Shown piece after piece: positions 42,560 to 55,014 of a stretch of DNA of 64,000 bases. Source of the DNA: Spinacia oleracea (taxonomy: Eukaryota; Streptophyta; Magnoliopsida; Caryophyllales; Amaranthaceae); the NCBI RefSeq assembly GCF_020520425.1, contig NC_079490.1:1798001-1862000 (forward strand), written 5' to 3'. A program made the position numbers and the translations under genes. A model generated the notes under the pieces. That model was not told where the DNA came from. It saw nothing but the letters and a program-made list of their open reading frames with translations, and made no database searches. Each line of letters begins with the position of its first letter. The first letter of the stretch is position 1.

Positions 42560-44929
42560 TTATCCAATTTTCTTGTATGGACCTCCATAAAATATAAGAC
42601 GACCCCAAAAATCTCCTTGATATCCAGCATCAATGCTTGTATATTCATCGCAGTCCGTATATAATTCGGCGGGAACTTGACCCTTTTGATCAGCAAAAAC
42701 TCCAATTTGGCAGTACAATGCCGATTGTCTAGTGTCCTTCATGGCCTTTTGACCACTACCCATATAAGGAGGAGTATTTGAATCCGGATTGTCAATCTCT
42801 CCGCCCCATTCGACCCGAGAACCCGATTCCGACAAAGATGTAAATAGACTTTTGGGCCAATATCCAACTTGTTTTTTGTCTGCATCTATTGTCAGCCACC
42901 AATTTCCATCATTCAAATTCTACACCTCGTCATTAAAGGAAAACATTAATTTTTTTCCCCCTTGTGTGTGTGAGCGAATGGGGTCAATTCATATACAGAC
43001 CCTGAATTTTCAGAAATTAATTCAAATTTTGAGGGTAGTTAGACTAGTATATGACTTTTTAATTACACTTGGTGACTTGGTGTACAATAAATATTGTATA
43101 TCAAATATAAAGCTGCCCAAAATGCTTAAAAGTATAACATAAAAGTTTATTTGATAAAAAATTCTTTTTAATAAAAATTATCCATTCAAAATCACTCATG
43201 AATCATTATGTACCATGTACAGAGATAAATTTATAGCCCTTTAAACAGTTTATCCATAAAAAAAATTAATTCATAATATAAAAAGTTAATCAAAATATTT
43301 TGAAAATAAGTTACTTGAGCAATAAATTTATTATACAAAGAGTGCATGTAAGACCCATATCATCCGAACAACCTTTACCTTGTCAATAGATATGATCCAA
43401 CCAGTTTGATTGTCCCAACCTATATGAGAGTAATCGTGAGGGATTATGCCTAAAGGCACATTAGTCGACACTTGAACAAAGCCCGAGCATAGAAGATTAA
43501 AGCATCCACTCGATCCAGCCTGTTACGGGGTCTCTTATTATAATCATGTCAAATAAAGCCAGGTAAAAAGGTTCAAACCAACTAATTTGAACTTTTAAAA
43601 TTAAGATTAAAACAGAATTGATGTACATAAACTGGTTTTGGCACACCAATTATTTAGTTCGGCGTAACTGTATAGCATAAGAAATCGTGCTCTCGCAAAG
43701 GGCATGTCAAATTCAACTTTGGTGTGTCATAATCAGTTCCTCTCATTTGGCAAGTATATAATTTGTGCTATATGTAATTGACATGAAAATACTTACCGTC
43801 CACCTTGCATAAAGGTGTGCTTCAAGATCGTTGTATAGATTTGGATTCACCTAAAAAAAAACTTTGTGATTATTTTTATATTTTTAAAATTATGTGGGAA
43901 AATACAAAAGATTAATTGAAGAAAAGTGAGAAATTGTCTTAAACAATTAAACTAACCATCCATCCGGCTTCAATACTATCAGGTCCATTTAGAATTTTCA
44001 TTCGAGAGACTGACCACTCATTCCCATATACTAAAGGTTTCCAAAGACCTGTTGTACCGTGTGCACCCAATAATTTTAAACCTTGTTTAGCATCCACTCG
44101 AAAACCAGCATTCTGAATTGATCAATGAGAATAAGGGCATTGATAAAGTGTCAAAAATTAGAAAAGAAAAATTAGTGTTTAATCATATGTGGTGTGCCAC
44201 ATAATAAGTGATGACTCATCAGATGGATTTTACCATCAAGTCAGATTCAGAAAATAATCAAAAGTAAAAGTAAGAGAGTAACATACACAATGTCTTCCAT
44301 TTAAAGTAGAATCCATAGAAAGTGACTTATTGACATTGGAAAGTCTTAAAATAGGCACAGTCCCTATTGGACAACCATCTTTGAGTCCGAGATTCTCGAG
44401 TTTTCTTGCTTTTCTTTGTAGAGAAGTTATATTTACCTGTATTATGTACACAACATATATCGTGATTATATCATCAATAATCATTATCAACATCTAAAGG
44501 GTAAATGTATTTGTTATATGTGGAATTCCTTGTTCTGAGATGTTTAATTAATACTTACGGTAGGAATATGGTTATTTAACGATGGATGATTAAAAGCAGG
44601 TTGCTTATAGAAATCCACACAATCATAAACTTGTCCTTCCCCAGTCTGCGAAAAAAATAATCATAATGAAGTATTCCCTACAAACTATTACAAATTTAAG
44701 TACATGCAATCACATACTTATTTCTCTGAAATTTCAACATAATTTCGTAATTGCAAAACAATTTTGTTACAAAATATGTAAAATTGATTGGTAATATAAA
44801 ACACACCTTAATAGTAGTAAGAGTCGATTGTTGTTTGTAGAACGATGATCCATGTACTCCACACAATAATCCCAATACAATAGTTGATACTATAGACCAA
44901 CATACCAATAGAGACATCTTTGAAGTCAT
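42560..44929 (-). CDS. Neprosin family secreted protein, copy C, intact
   Basis: Seven minus-strand exons, all phase 0 with GT-AG borders: 44929-44807, 44645-44559, 44436-44287, 44112-43957, 43850-43797, 43519-43379 and 42919-42560, giving 356 residues. The signal peptide is at 1-27 (SLLVCWSIVSTIVLGLLCGV). The neprosin activation-peptide region (42-70) has DCVDFYKQPAFNHPSL. The neprosin domain follows to the C-terminus (about 120-356). Glu168 (SIEAGWM) and Glu278 (WGGEI) sit in motifs that I believe hold the catalytic Glu pair of Nepenthes neprosin, a glutamic prolyl endopeptidase. Paired Cys occur in GCFNLLCSGF (195-204). Activity is inference, since most plant DUF239 members are untested. 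Copies A and B nearby are dead, so this is the only intact member here. A TATA-like TTAAATATA lies about 50 bases upstream of the ATG. Confidence 0.92.
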
Positions 44930-45377
44930 GATGAGTTGATTGCATGAGTAACTGAGTTTTATAATAATTTCACAAAGCCTATATTTAATATATTATAATA
45001 GGTAATAAATCAAATAATGAATTCACCCTAAAGTCCCTAATTGGTAATATATCTAATATTGAATTCACAAATCTTCACCCTAAAGTCCCGAATAGGTAAT
45101 AAATCAAGTTATCGAGGAAACAAATAAAAAATGATTACTAGTTGTTTTTTGAGAGAATCAACTTGTGATAATCTACACTAAACTATATTTATAATAGCAT
45201 TTTAAAACATAATGTTTTGCATACAATGATGCCACGTGTACAAAAAATCATTTATGATGGTCTAATGTTTAAGACCAAAATTTTGGGAAGTAGTTATAGG
45301 CTTATATCCTCTAACAAAATTGTTAGACATTGTGATAAAATAGTTCTATTCAATTAGTTATACTCTACAATCAAAGA
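44930..45377 (-). promoter_or_regulatory. 5' flank of neprosin copy C
   Basis: Similar to the flank of copy B (34593-35330), including TTCACAAATCTTCACCCT and GAGGAAACAAA. It lacks the Stowaway insertion present there. A local duplication of the CACCCTAAAGTCC motif occurs near 45025 and 45078. The flank ends where LINE sequence begins. Confidence 0.55.
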
Positions 45378-45794
45378 AGGGGGCTTGGGGCCGGGCTCAT
45401 TAAATTGAAAATATGGAACATAGAAGCTATGGGTAAACACGTGTGGATGATTGCCACCAAAAAAGACAATGTTTGGGTTAAGTGGATTCACTCAGTCTAC
45501 TTGAAAGGAAATTCTTGGTGGGATTATTCCCCTAAGAGTGATGACAGTTGGTACTGGAAGGCTATTTTCCAGATCAAGGATCTGATGAAAACTCATTTAG
45601 CTGAAAATCAACTGATGGGCTTCAGCATATACTCCATCAAGAAGGGTTATTTATAGTTGGTCATTCCTACTCCAGTTCAACACTGGACTAATGTTGTGTG
45701 GGGAAGACTCGGGCAACCAAAGCATCGTTTTATCACTTGGCTAGCCTTGCTAGGAAGATTGAACATTAAAGACAGATTGATGAAGATTGGTGTT

Positions 45795-48700
45795 TGATAT
45801 GTGTGTTTTATATAGAGTTTTTACCCCCGTCCCTTAGTACTTTTACGCACCAAATGAGCTCTTAGGAGCCATTTTTAGTACTAATCCGTGTTATTGAGTG
45901 TGCCTTGAGTTTCAGGATTACTTAGTGAGAAATTGGTCTTTTTAGACCCGTTTCATGGTGATTTAGGCCACTACACGATCCCGAGTAAGTTCGGGACAAC
46001 TATCGTCGACTTTCGGGAGCCTTGGATGCTTACGGTTGAGCCCAGGGAGTTAGACTCGGTGATATGGGCGAAGGATGATGACTTTTGCAAATTGCCCTTT
46101 GAGCGGAGGGCGAAATGAGAAGACCGGGCGAAACAAAAGGAATTTGAAGTCTTCGACACGCGCCCGATCGGGCGGGCTTCGCGCGGTCCGGATCGGGCGG
46201 TCATCCTGGGCAGTGATATGAGCTTTTCCGACTATCGAGCGGAATCCCCGATCGGGCGGCCCTTCGCCCGATCGGGTGACGCCAACCTCTGATGCTTTCG
46301 CGCATTTTATTTCCGGTTTTTGGGCTTTATTTTGGGCAAACTATAAATACTAGCCCCTTATATTTTTAGTGGTACCTTTTATTCTAGTCTCAACACTTAG
46401 TTTTATTTTTCCTTAAGTTTAGTTTTCTCTCTAAATTGTTCCAGACACTTAGTTTTAATTTCAATCAAAGCTTTAATTTTTCGTTCATCCTTTCGTTCTT
46501 CATTTAGGTATTGATTTCTATCTTGCTTTATTAATTGCTTTTGATCATGCTTTCCATTATATTAAGGATTTTTTGGTATTTACTACCTTAAAAATACACC
46601 ACTTTTGTATTTACTACCTTATGAAAATTTTATTTTAAATTACTACTTTACATTTCCATTTTTTTTGTATTCACTACCATTTTACAGTTTTCTCATTTTA
46701 AAATGGAGATATCTCTTTCATTTCTTAATCATTTTAAGTGATTCAAAACTCATTCTTCTTATTTATGTGTAAGGATTCCATTGGGATCTTACTTTTTAAC
46801 ATTTCGTAAAAGTTTAAACAAATTAAATATTATTTGTAAAATATTAAAATATTTATGAATTATCAAATGATTTTTTTTGAAATGACGTTCTCAATGGAAT
46901 CCCTATAGAAAAAGGAAAATAATGAACTTTGAATCACTTTAAATGATTAAGAAACGAAAGAGATATCTTAATTTTAAAATGAGAAAACTGTAAAGTGGTA
47001 GTAAATAAAAAAAATGGAAGTTTAAGGTAGTAATTTAAAATAAAAATTTCATAAGGTAGTAAATACAAAACTGGTGTATTTTAAAGGTAGTAAATACCAA
47101 AATTTCCTTATATAAATTGCTTTGTTATTTGTTATTATGAGTGAGTAGTTTAATTTCTAGGGTTTATGGGATCCATGAATGCATGATTGGGATTAAATGT
47201 GGACTTGATTATTGATTAATTGATTGTAATTTCTATAGCTTATTATAATTGCTCGTCAATTCTGTTCGGTCGGACTATTTTGATTTGAGTTTTATTAACC
47301 TTAGATTATGCGCTGAGAGGTATAAATCTGATGTTTTTGGTCAGTGGCTATTAGATAGGAATTGTTTCTAGTACATAGCGAGAGCCTTCTAGTTATATTA
47401 TCCTAAGGAATTCATAAGATTCGAGAGATGCATGTTTTCCTAGTTATGATTGTTGTTGTCCGTTGTCAAATCACGGTCTGAATTTGTGGTGAACCGTTGC
47501 CCTAGATTCCCTTAATATTGATATTTTCTAATTTGATTATTGCCTTAGTTTAAATCTACAAACCAATCCAAACCTCTTGTTACCAATAGCCTAGACTTGT
47601 CGATTAATAGTAGAAAGAACATTGTTTCCCTGTGGATACGATCCCTGCTTCCCTTGCTATATTTTTAGTTGGTGAAACGTTAGGTTTATTTTTTATAGGA
47701 GTGCGATTTAGCCTGTCAAATTTTGGCACCGTTGCCGGGGAAATGGTTTTATTTTCTGTTATTAATTGTTTATTCTAGATTATTGTTTTTTACTTCTCAA
47801 GGAACCCCCGTTCCTTGAGACCAGATCTCACGTAGTTTCTTTGTCTATGCCCAGGACCTTAGGTACTAGTAATCTTACTCCATTCGATCCTGAGCCCGAA
47901 AGAACATTTCGTAGACGAAGAAATTTCATTGCACAGTGTGGGAATTACTCTGATTCTGATCATAATCTTGGCGGTCTTTTTCCTTCAGATACATATTCAG
48001 CTTTAGAGATAGAGATGGGTGACGAAACACCACCACCACCCGAGCCAAAGCTTACAGACTATTCTAAGCCAAGTCTGTCTGTGCTATCCAAGGCAATCAT
48101 GCCTTCTATTGCAGCTGAGACCTTCAAGATTAAGCCTGCATTGATTAACATGATTGAGAGACGTCGGTTCGGTGGGGAAGTAGGTGAAGACCCAAATCTT
48201 CACATTCAGTCCTTCATCCAATACTGCTCTACCATTAAGCAAAAGGGATTGACTCAAGAGCAGACTATGGAGATGCTTTTCCCGTTCTCTCTGAGTGGGA
48301 AAGCAAAGTTGTGGATCAATAGGTTGAATCGGGCAACCATGAAAATTACTAATTGGGATTCTTTGGCCCTTGCGTTCTATGTGAAATATTTCCCACCTGA
48401 GAAGACAGCTCGTCTGAGGGGTCAGATAATTTCCATTACTCAACAAGCAGATGAAAGTTTGTTCGAGGTTTGGGAGAGATTCAAGGATTTGCAGAGAGAG
48501 TGCCAGCACCATGGTTTGAGTGACTGGTTCTTGATTCAACAGTTTTATAATGGTCTGGGTAATGAGTCTAGACTTATTTTGGATTCAGCTGCTAGTGGGA
48601 GATTCATGCAACTTGCTGTGACTAGAGCTATGGAGGTGATTGAGGAGATGACCATTCATAATGCGCAGTATGGGAATCCTAGAGGCCTATCTAACAAGGG

Positions 48701-51022
48701 TGGTAAGAATGATTTGAATTCCATAGAACAATTGACTGCCCAATTGACTGCCCAATTGACTTCTTTACATTATAAGTTTGATAATATGCAAGCATCAAAT
48801 ACTCAATCTGCCCAACCTGTTAGTGTAGCTGCAATGAATTCTCAAACTGTCAATGTCTATGATAGTTGTGGGATGTCTGGTCATTATGCATAGGAATGTA
48901 GGAGCTCTATTGAACAATGTAATGCATTCCAGGCCTACAAACAGATTAACTCATACTCCAACTCTTACAATGAGGGGTATAAAAATAACCTCCTACTATC
49001 ATCAGGAGTACCAATATTTAGAACCCCCACCAGGTCCAACATCCACCACCACAACAACCATACCAACCCCCACCAAAACAATCATACCAACCGCGGAGTA
49101 GCTACAACCAACAGTCTAGTGGACCACCCGGGTTCCCTAGACAACATACATCACCTCCACCACCACAACCTCAACCCACATAGACTGACCCTATGTTAGT
49201 AGAGATGAGGAATATGATGTTGAAGATGCAGAAGTCTCTAAGTGAAAAGGATGCAAAAATAGATGCTCTTACTGCTCATAAGATCATTGATACACAGTTG
49301 GCACAGATGGCTACTACTCTTGCAGGGAGACCCCCACGCCAACTCCCTTCACAATCTGAGAATAGGGAAACTGCAAATTCATTGAGGAGTGGTAGAGGTT
49401 ATGATGGTCCTTCTATGCCCGTTGAGGTTGATTCTGGGGTGTCTGCTAGTGGTCTGGTTAGTGAGGAAATCCCAAAGATAGCCATGGATGGTTAGGAAGC
49501 TGAGAAAGTAGTCTGTGAAAATGAGGCTACAACTGAGGTTAAGAAGGGGACAGATATTCAAGTGCCACCTATTGTACTCCCCTTCCCAAACCGGCAACTC
49601 AAGAATAAGCTAGACAAACAATTTGGAAAATTCTTGGAGGTGCTCAAAAACTTGCAGGTAACAGTTCCTTTTACTGAATTAATTATACAAGTTCCTGCAT
49701 ATGCTAAATTTATTAAAGATATTTTGACCAGGAAACGTGCTTTTTGTGAGCTTTCACTGAGGAGTGTAGTGCCTATTTACAGAACAAGTCTCCACCTAAA
49801 CTTAAAGACCCCGAGAGTTTTTCCATCCCATGTAACATTGGCACTGTATTTATTGACAAGGCTTTATGTGATTTAGGTGCTAGTGTGTCTGTTATGCCTT
49901 TGTCTGTCTGTACTAAACTGAATATGGGTGAGCTAAAGGTTACCAATATCACTCTGCAAATTGCCGACCGTTCTGTTAAATACCCCTTAGGTGTTTTAGA
50001 GGACGTCCCTGTTAGAGTAGGTAAATTTTATATACTTGTAGACTTTGTAGTACTGGACATGCAAGATGGCTCCCAAATTCCCATTACCTTAGGTAGACCC
50101 TTCCTACACACGGCGGGGGCGGTCATTGATGTCAAAAGTGGGAAATTGACTTTGTCTGTTGGGGGTGATAAGGTGACTTTTAATATGAATAGTGCCTTAA
50201 AGAGTCCCATGATAGAGGAAGAACAATGCTATCGAATTGATGTAGTTGATTTTATTATGCGTGATAACGTCTCCCAAGTTCTCGAAAGGGATCCTTTGGA
50301 GGCAGTGCTTTGTTGTGAATCTTCTGCAGGTGATAGCAGTTCTTGGAGTGCTGAAGTGGATGCTCTAGAGTTGGCTCTTGATGGTGGAGAGTCTGAACCC
50401 GAGAAGAGCACCAAATTGAAGAGGTTAGTTCGACCGGTTTGTCCTGTAAAAGAGGTAAAGAAACCCGAACCTAAACTTCTTCCTGCTAATCTTAAATATG
50501 CATTTTTGGATGATGAACAACTTTGCCCTGTAATCGTCAGTACTGCACTTGATGCAGACCAGTTGTCTCAACTTCTTACTGTGTTGAAAAAGTACAAAAA
50601 GGCCATTGGGTACAGATTGATGATTTAAAGGGTATTAGCCCTGAATTTTGCATGCATAGGATACATCTAGATGAGAACCAAAAGCCATGCATAGGATACA
50701 TGTTTTCATAAGATTCGAGAGATGCATGTTTTCCTAGTTATGATTGTTAATTGATTGTTGTTTTCCATTGTCAAATCCCGGTCTGTATTTGTGGTGAACC
50801 GTTGCCCTAGATTCCCTTAATATTGATATTTTCTAATTTGATTATTTCCTTAGTTTAAATCTACAAACCAATCCAAACCTCTTGTTACCAATAGTCTAGA
50901 CTTGTCGATTAATAGAAGAAAGAACATTGTTTCCATGTGGATACGATCCCTGCTTCCCTTGCTATATTTTTAGTTGGTGAACGTTAGGTTTATTTTTGAT
51001 AGGAGTGCGATTTAGCCTGTCA
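45795..51022 (+). mobile_element. Athila-like Ty3 LTR element, broken fossil
   Basis: The fossil is inserted in a LINE, with near-matching 5-bp flanks (GTGTT and ATGTT). Parts: 5' LTR 45795-47718 (TGATATG...CCTGTCA); primer-binding region directly after it (TGGCACCGTTGCCGGGGA, of the type known from Athila-like elements); gag-like region about 47.8-49.5 kb with a retrotransposon gag domain; protease-like region about 49.8-50.6 kb; 3' LTR remnant about 50.7-51.0 kb. Most of the polymerase region is absent. The LTR has a TATA-like ACTATAAATACTAG near 46340. It is clearly broken, with several breaks, and not autonomous. The age is moderate: domains are still readable and a MITE has inserted in its LTR. 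Confidence 0.85.
46564..47109. mobile_element. Foldback MITE inside the 5' LTR of the Athila-like fossil
   Basis: Long inverted termini of about 120 bases or more begin AAGGATTTTTTGGTATTTAC on the left and AAGGAAATTTTGGTATTTAC on the right (reverse complement), with TTTACTACCTTATGAAA inside. The related solo LTR at 51453-52924 lacks it, so it inserted after that LTR formed. The length is about 545 bp and it is non-coding. Confidence 0.8.
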
Positions 51023-51452
51023 ATGTTGCAATTGATACATTTGCTTGCTCTGTGGTACTGAGGCGGAGGATCACAGACATCTCTTAAGTGGTTGTCCTTA
51101 CAGTTTAAGATGTTGGCATCAGATTGGTTTATGGATTGGCATTAGGTTCACTAGGAATCTGCCTGAGTTGGTTAACTGGTTACACAAAAAGTCATTTACC
51201 AAGTTCAGGAAGGGTGTTCTTTATGCCGTTGTCATGTGTACAATTTACCACAATTAGAGGGAAAAGAACAACGCTCTATGGAATGCTCAAGTATGCAGTG
51301 TAGATAAGGTGTGCAGCTCTACTAAACAACATGTACAGTGCAGGATTACAACAATTTTGCCTAGGGATTATACATGGTATGCCTCCCTTTTAGAGGGATA
51401 GTATTTTTCTGACCTTGTTTGGGCCTTGTTTTGTTCTGTTTCAGTGGGCTTG

Positions 51453-52924
51453 TGATATGTTCATATTTTATAGTGTTTTTACCCCCGTCCCTTAGTACTT
51501 TTTGATCTCAAATGAGCTCTTCGGAGCGATTTTTAGTACTAATGTGCTCCTTGTAGTGTGTTTGTAGTTTCAGGCTCATCATTGTAGGAATTAGCATATT
51601 TTTGTGCATTTCCTACTCATTTGAATCAATACAAGAGATTATGTACTTTCGAGAGCACACACATTGAGTTGGAAGAGTTTGCGAGCAAAGCGGATAGAGA
51701 AAGAAGTAGAAAACCAACACTCGTCTACTCTTTTGATCATAACTTTCGTTCTACAACTCCAAATAAAGTGATTCTAATTGGGTTGGATTCTAGACTTCAA
51801 TATCTTTCCAACGAGTGGTCACTCGTCTAATTCCGACGAATAACGAAGGAGATATGGCGTTTTAAAGATAGAGGATCGTGCAGTTTGTACGCGCGCCCGG
51901 CGGGCGAATGGCTGCCCGACGGGCGAAGGTCTGCCCGACGGGCGGGAGCTGCCCGACCGGGCGCGTGCCAATGATTTCCAGAATGTCTCCCTCCGCCCGG
52001 CGGGTGGACCTGCGCCCGACGGGCGGAAGGTCGCCCGACCGGGCGACGACAACCTGGGCGGGTTTCTGCGCGTTTTATTTTCCGGTTTTCTTTTGTTATT
52101 TTGGGCAAACTATAAATACTAAGCCCTATTATTTTAGTTAACATCTTATTTTCTAGTATTAGCCCCTTAGTTTATTTCTCTTAGCTTTGTTTTCTCTCTA
52201 AATTTATGCAAACACTTAGTTTTCAATTTCAATAAAAATTCAAGCTTTCTATTTCTCTTGTTCTTCAATTAAGGTATTGTTCTTTATTTCAATTCTTTGT
52301 TTAGCTTTAATTATGTTTTCAATCATGCTAATTTCTTTGTTTATTGTTAATATGCTTGAGTAGTCTATTTTCTAGGGTTTGGGGATCCATGAATAATATG
52401 AAGGGATATTGAATAATTGTGATTGTTGGCATTGTAATTAATTCCTATTGATTGGTTTATTTCACTATACAATTAGATTTGCGCAGGTTCAATTGTGGTA
52501 GTTATGCAATATCAAGTTAAGATTCGAGAGATGCAATTTGATGTTTAGGCTTGTGTTAATAGGTGGAATTAGAGTTAATACGTAGCGAGAGCCCGTTAAT
52601 TCTAAGTCTATGATTAGTATCGATTCGAGAGAGCATGCTAGTCTAATTAATTACTTTGTTGATTATCGTGATTGTTTATTGTCCTGGATTGTTATCTGTT
52701 GGTGAACCTATGCCCTAGATTCCTTAATATATTGATTCCTAGTTGTTTAATTATCGCCGTAGTTTTAGAAAACCACCAAACCAACTCTTGTTCCCAATAG
52801 TCTAGTCTAATTGATTAATAGTAGAAAGAACACTGTTTCCCTGTGGATTCGATCCTGATTCCCTTGCTACCTAGCTAGTGGACTTAGGTTATTTTTGATT
52901 AGGTGATACGACTTTAGCCTGTCA
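51453..52924 (+). mobile_element. Solo LTR related to the Athila-like fossil
   Basis: It begins TGATATG, ends TTTAGCCTGTCA, and is flanked by a perfect 5-bp duplication GCTTG (51448-51452 and 52925-52929). It shares ACCCCCGTCCCTTAGTACTT and the TATA-like AACTATAAATACTA with the 5' LTR at 45795, but differs in its GC-rich block, so it is a different insertion of a related subfamily. The length is 1472 bp. The flanking LINE sequence is continuous across it. Confidence 0.9.
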
Positions 52925-53006
52925 GCTTGTCCACTTGAAATGCCAATTTTGTAAAGTGGTTTGATGAAATATATATACTACTATACTTGCTTATAAAAAA
53001 AAATAC

Positions 53007-53956
53007 TCCGTATAACAAAAATATTTAAATTAAGAAATGTGTGAATCGCTCAGGACTTCATAAGGTGGTAATTTTGAAAAAGTCCTTATATTAATTAGGG
53101 ATTATTAACAAATAACAACACATTTAAGGTACACCCTTGGGTGTAAGGGTCTTTGATTAAACTTTTGCATCCTTACATATGAGGATACAAATACCCTTGG
53201 GTGTACGAGTACGACGATCATAATTTGATTCTTAAACCAAATTGTCTTTTTCAACAATATTTGTACTAGTATATGCAACTCAATTTTGGAGGTTGTCAAC
53301 TCGTAAAGGGTTGCTCACATGTTCATTTCCGGATCGGGCAGGATAGGGGACCGAAAATTTAAAATTTCAAGACTTGGAGATCCCACCGAATTTAGAGCGG
53401 ACTTGATCCCACGGGAAATCCAATCCAAAACCAGGAGTAGAAAAGCCAGTCCAAAATTCGGACCGAATCGATTTGGACTGTTTTGGACTTTTTCTATATT
53501 TTAAAAAATATTTCAACAACATATGGTAAAAAAGACAAAAAAATAACATATGAAACTAATTGTCCAACGACTTCTTAAAACCTAATATATATATTTCACA
53601 AAATAGTAATCTTTCCAACATACTAGAGGTGGAAATTATCTTTTTTTCAACGGTTTAATTTGTAGTTATATTTTTTAAGAAAAAACCAGTTCGGTCCAAG
53701 AGCGATTTTAAAGAGATTTGGACTGGACTGGACCGAACATCAAAAAATTATACGGAGAATTTTCCACCCAAAATTCATACCAGTTATTTTTCGGTCCGAA
53801 CCAGACCGGTTTTAATCACCTTGTTATTATTGTCTCCTTATACATAAATCTTTTATCTTCAGCCAATTATTCAATCTATGACGTTTTTTTGCGTGAGTAA
53901 CTTGATTGGGCCCTATTTTTAGGCTTAAAAGGTTTTGTGTACCAGCGCATCTCCTG
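53007..53956. other. Spacer with a small foldback
   Basis: The strings GGTACACCCTTGGGTGTAAG (53129) and ACCCTTGGGTGTACGAGTAC (53193) are inverted copies about 40 bases apart and form a foldback of roughly 90 bp. Near 53700-53810 there are TTCGGTCC(A/G)A and GGACTGGACTGGACCG strings. No gene was recognised. Confidence 0.45.
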
Positions 53957-54517
53957 CGTGACCACCCATACCATCAACTTGATGGTGTGATGTGCACTCG
54001 TAACTTTTTGCGCTCGCGCAACTATTATAGAGAAGGTTATTGACTGGTGTTACTTGACTTTCTATGTCGTTGTTTCTTATACATTGTATTTGTTTTTGCT
54101 TTTGCTTTTCTTGTTCTATTGCAAATTCTTCAATTTCATGTTAGAGGTTTCTTGTATAGAAGGGTGTTTCTTGACTTTCTATGTTGTTGTTACTTATACA
54201 TTGTATTCTCTGTTACTTTTCTTGTTTTATTGCAGTTTCTTCAATTTCATTTTAGAGCGAGGTTCCTTATATAGACCGATGTTACTTGATTTTCTATGCT
54301 GGCATTACTTATACATTGTATTCGATGTTACTTTTTTTGTTTTATTGCAGTTTTTTCAATTTCATGTTAGAGGTTTTTTGTGTAGACTGATGTTACTTAA
54401 TTTTTTTTTATGATGATGTTACTTTTAGGTTCCGTTCACCAACGCAGGCTAGGCTTTCAAAGCGCTGGACTTATTTATAAGTGTGAACATGTCACACCAT
54501 CAAGTTGATGGTCACAT
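53957..54517. mobile_element. Inverted-repeat element with internal tandem repeat
   Basis: The termini GTGACCACCCATACCATCAA, then CTTGATGGTGTGA, and their inverted partner (54481-54517) share ACCATCAACTTGATGGT, itself a palindrome. Inside are three diverged units of about 120 bp (54050-54420), each with TTACTTGA.TTTCTATG and TTATACATTGTATT. The open frames in this block are produced by the tandem repeat. No transposase. Confidence 0.6.
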
Positions 54518-54540
54518 ATAAAACTTAAGGAATATTTTAA

Positions 54541-54882
54541 TCTATACTACTATATATTAAAAGGCTTTTCTACAAACATCTACATGCCACGTGTCTCTCT
54601 CCCCTCAATCCATAAGTCTATTCCGTCAATACATACACTTTCATTTAAAAATAAGAAATATGGTTTACATAAGATTCGAACCCACGACCTCCAATTTTAA
54701 ACACAAGAGCTTTATCCAATTGAGGTATAACCTTTTTCATGTTTTCTTTGCAAAATTATTATTCATATAATATTAAATAATTATCTTGTGAAAAAAAATT
54801 CAAACATAATTTCACTAAAGAATATAATTGTTAATTGTTATACACATAATAATCCGGGGCATCGCCCGGGCCAGAATACTAG
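54541..54882 (+). mobile_element. Non-autonomous Helitron carrying a tRNA-like segment
   Basis: It starts TCTATACTACTATATATTAA after an A and ends in CTAG before a T, as Helitrons do. About 10 bases before the end is the GC hairpin CCGGGGCATCGCCCGGG (54854-54870). The length is 342 bp. The minus strand of the middle reads ACCTCAATTGG...GTGGGTTCGAATC (about 54670-54725), like A and B boxes of a tRNA-derived sequence. No Rep/helicase. Confidence 0.88.
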
Positions 54883-55014
54883 TTGTTTTTTAAAATAAGA
54901 TTTAAATTGTTCAAGACATTTACTTAAACTTGTGGATTATTGAAACATTATTAGAAACTAAGATTTTTAAAAATCTCCGCACGCAACATCAAGTACCAGT
55001 TATGATAGTTAGTT

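Larger units (their letters stand above)
45378..53006 (+). mobile_element. Truncated LINE, interrupted by two LTR insertions
   Basis: LINE pieces are 45378-45794, 51023-51452 and 52925-53006. The first encodes the region after the reverse transcriptase (NIEAMGKHVWMIATKKDN, then WVKWIHSVYLKG and YSIKKGY), with a TAG after KKGYL. The second encodes the zinc-binding RVT domain (CLLCGTEAEDHRHLLSGCPY). The third ends in an A-run near 52998-53006, a LINE 3' tail. Endonuclease and polymerase parts are missing, so the copy is 5'-truncated and dead. It is an L1-type plant LINE by the zf-RVT domain. Confidence 0.8.

Noticed and set aside
54047-54413. Two overlapping hydrophobic open frames
   Set aside because: They follow the 120-bp tandem repeat and T-rich composition; no homology or start context.
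54660-54735. A functional tRNA gene inside the Helitron
   Set aside because: Only A- and B-box-like strings are visible; I could not fold a full cloverleaf with a sound acceptor stem.
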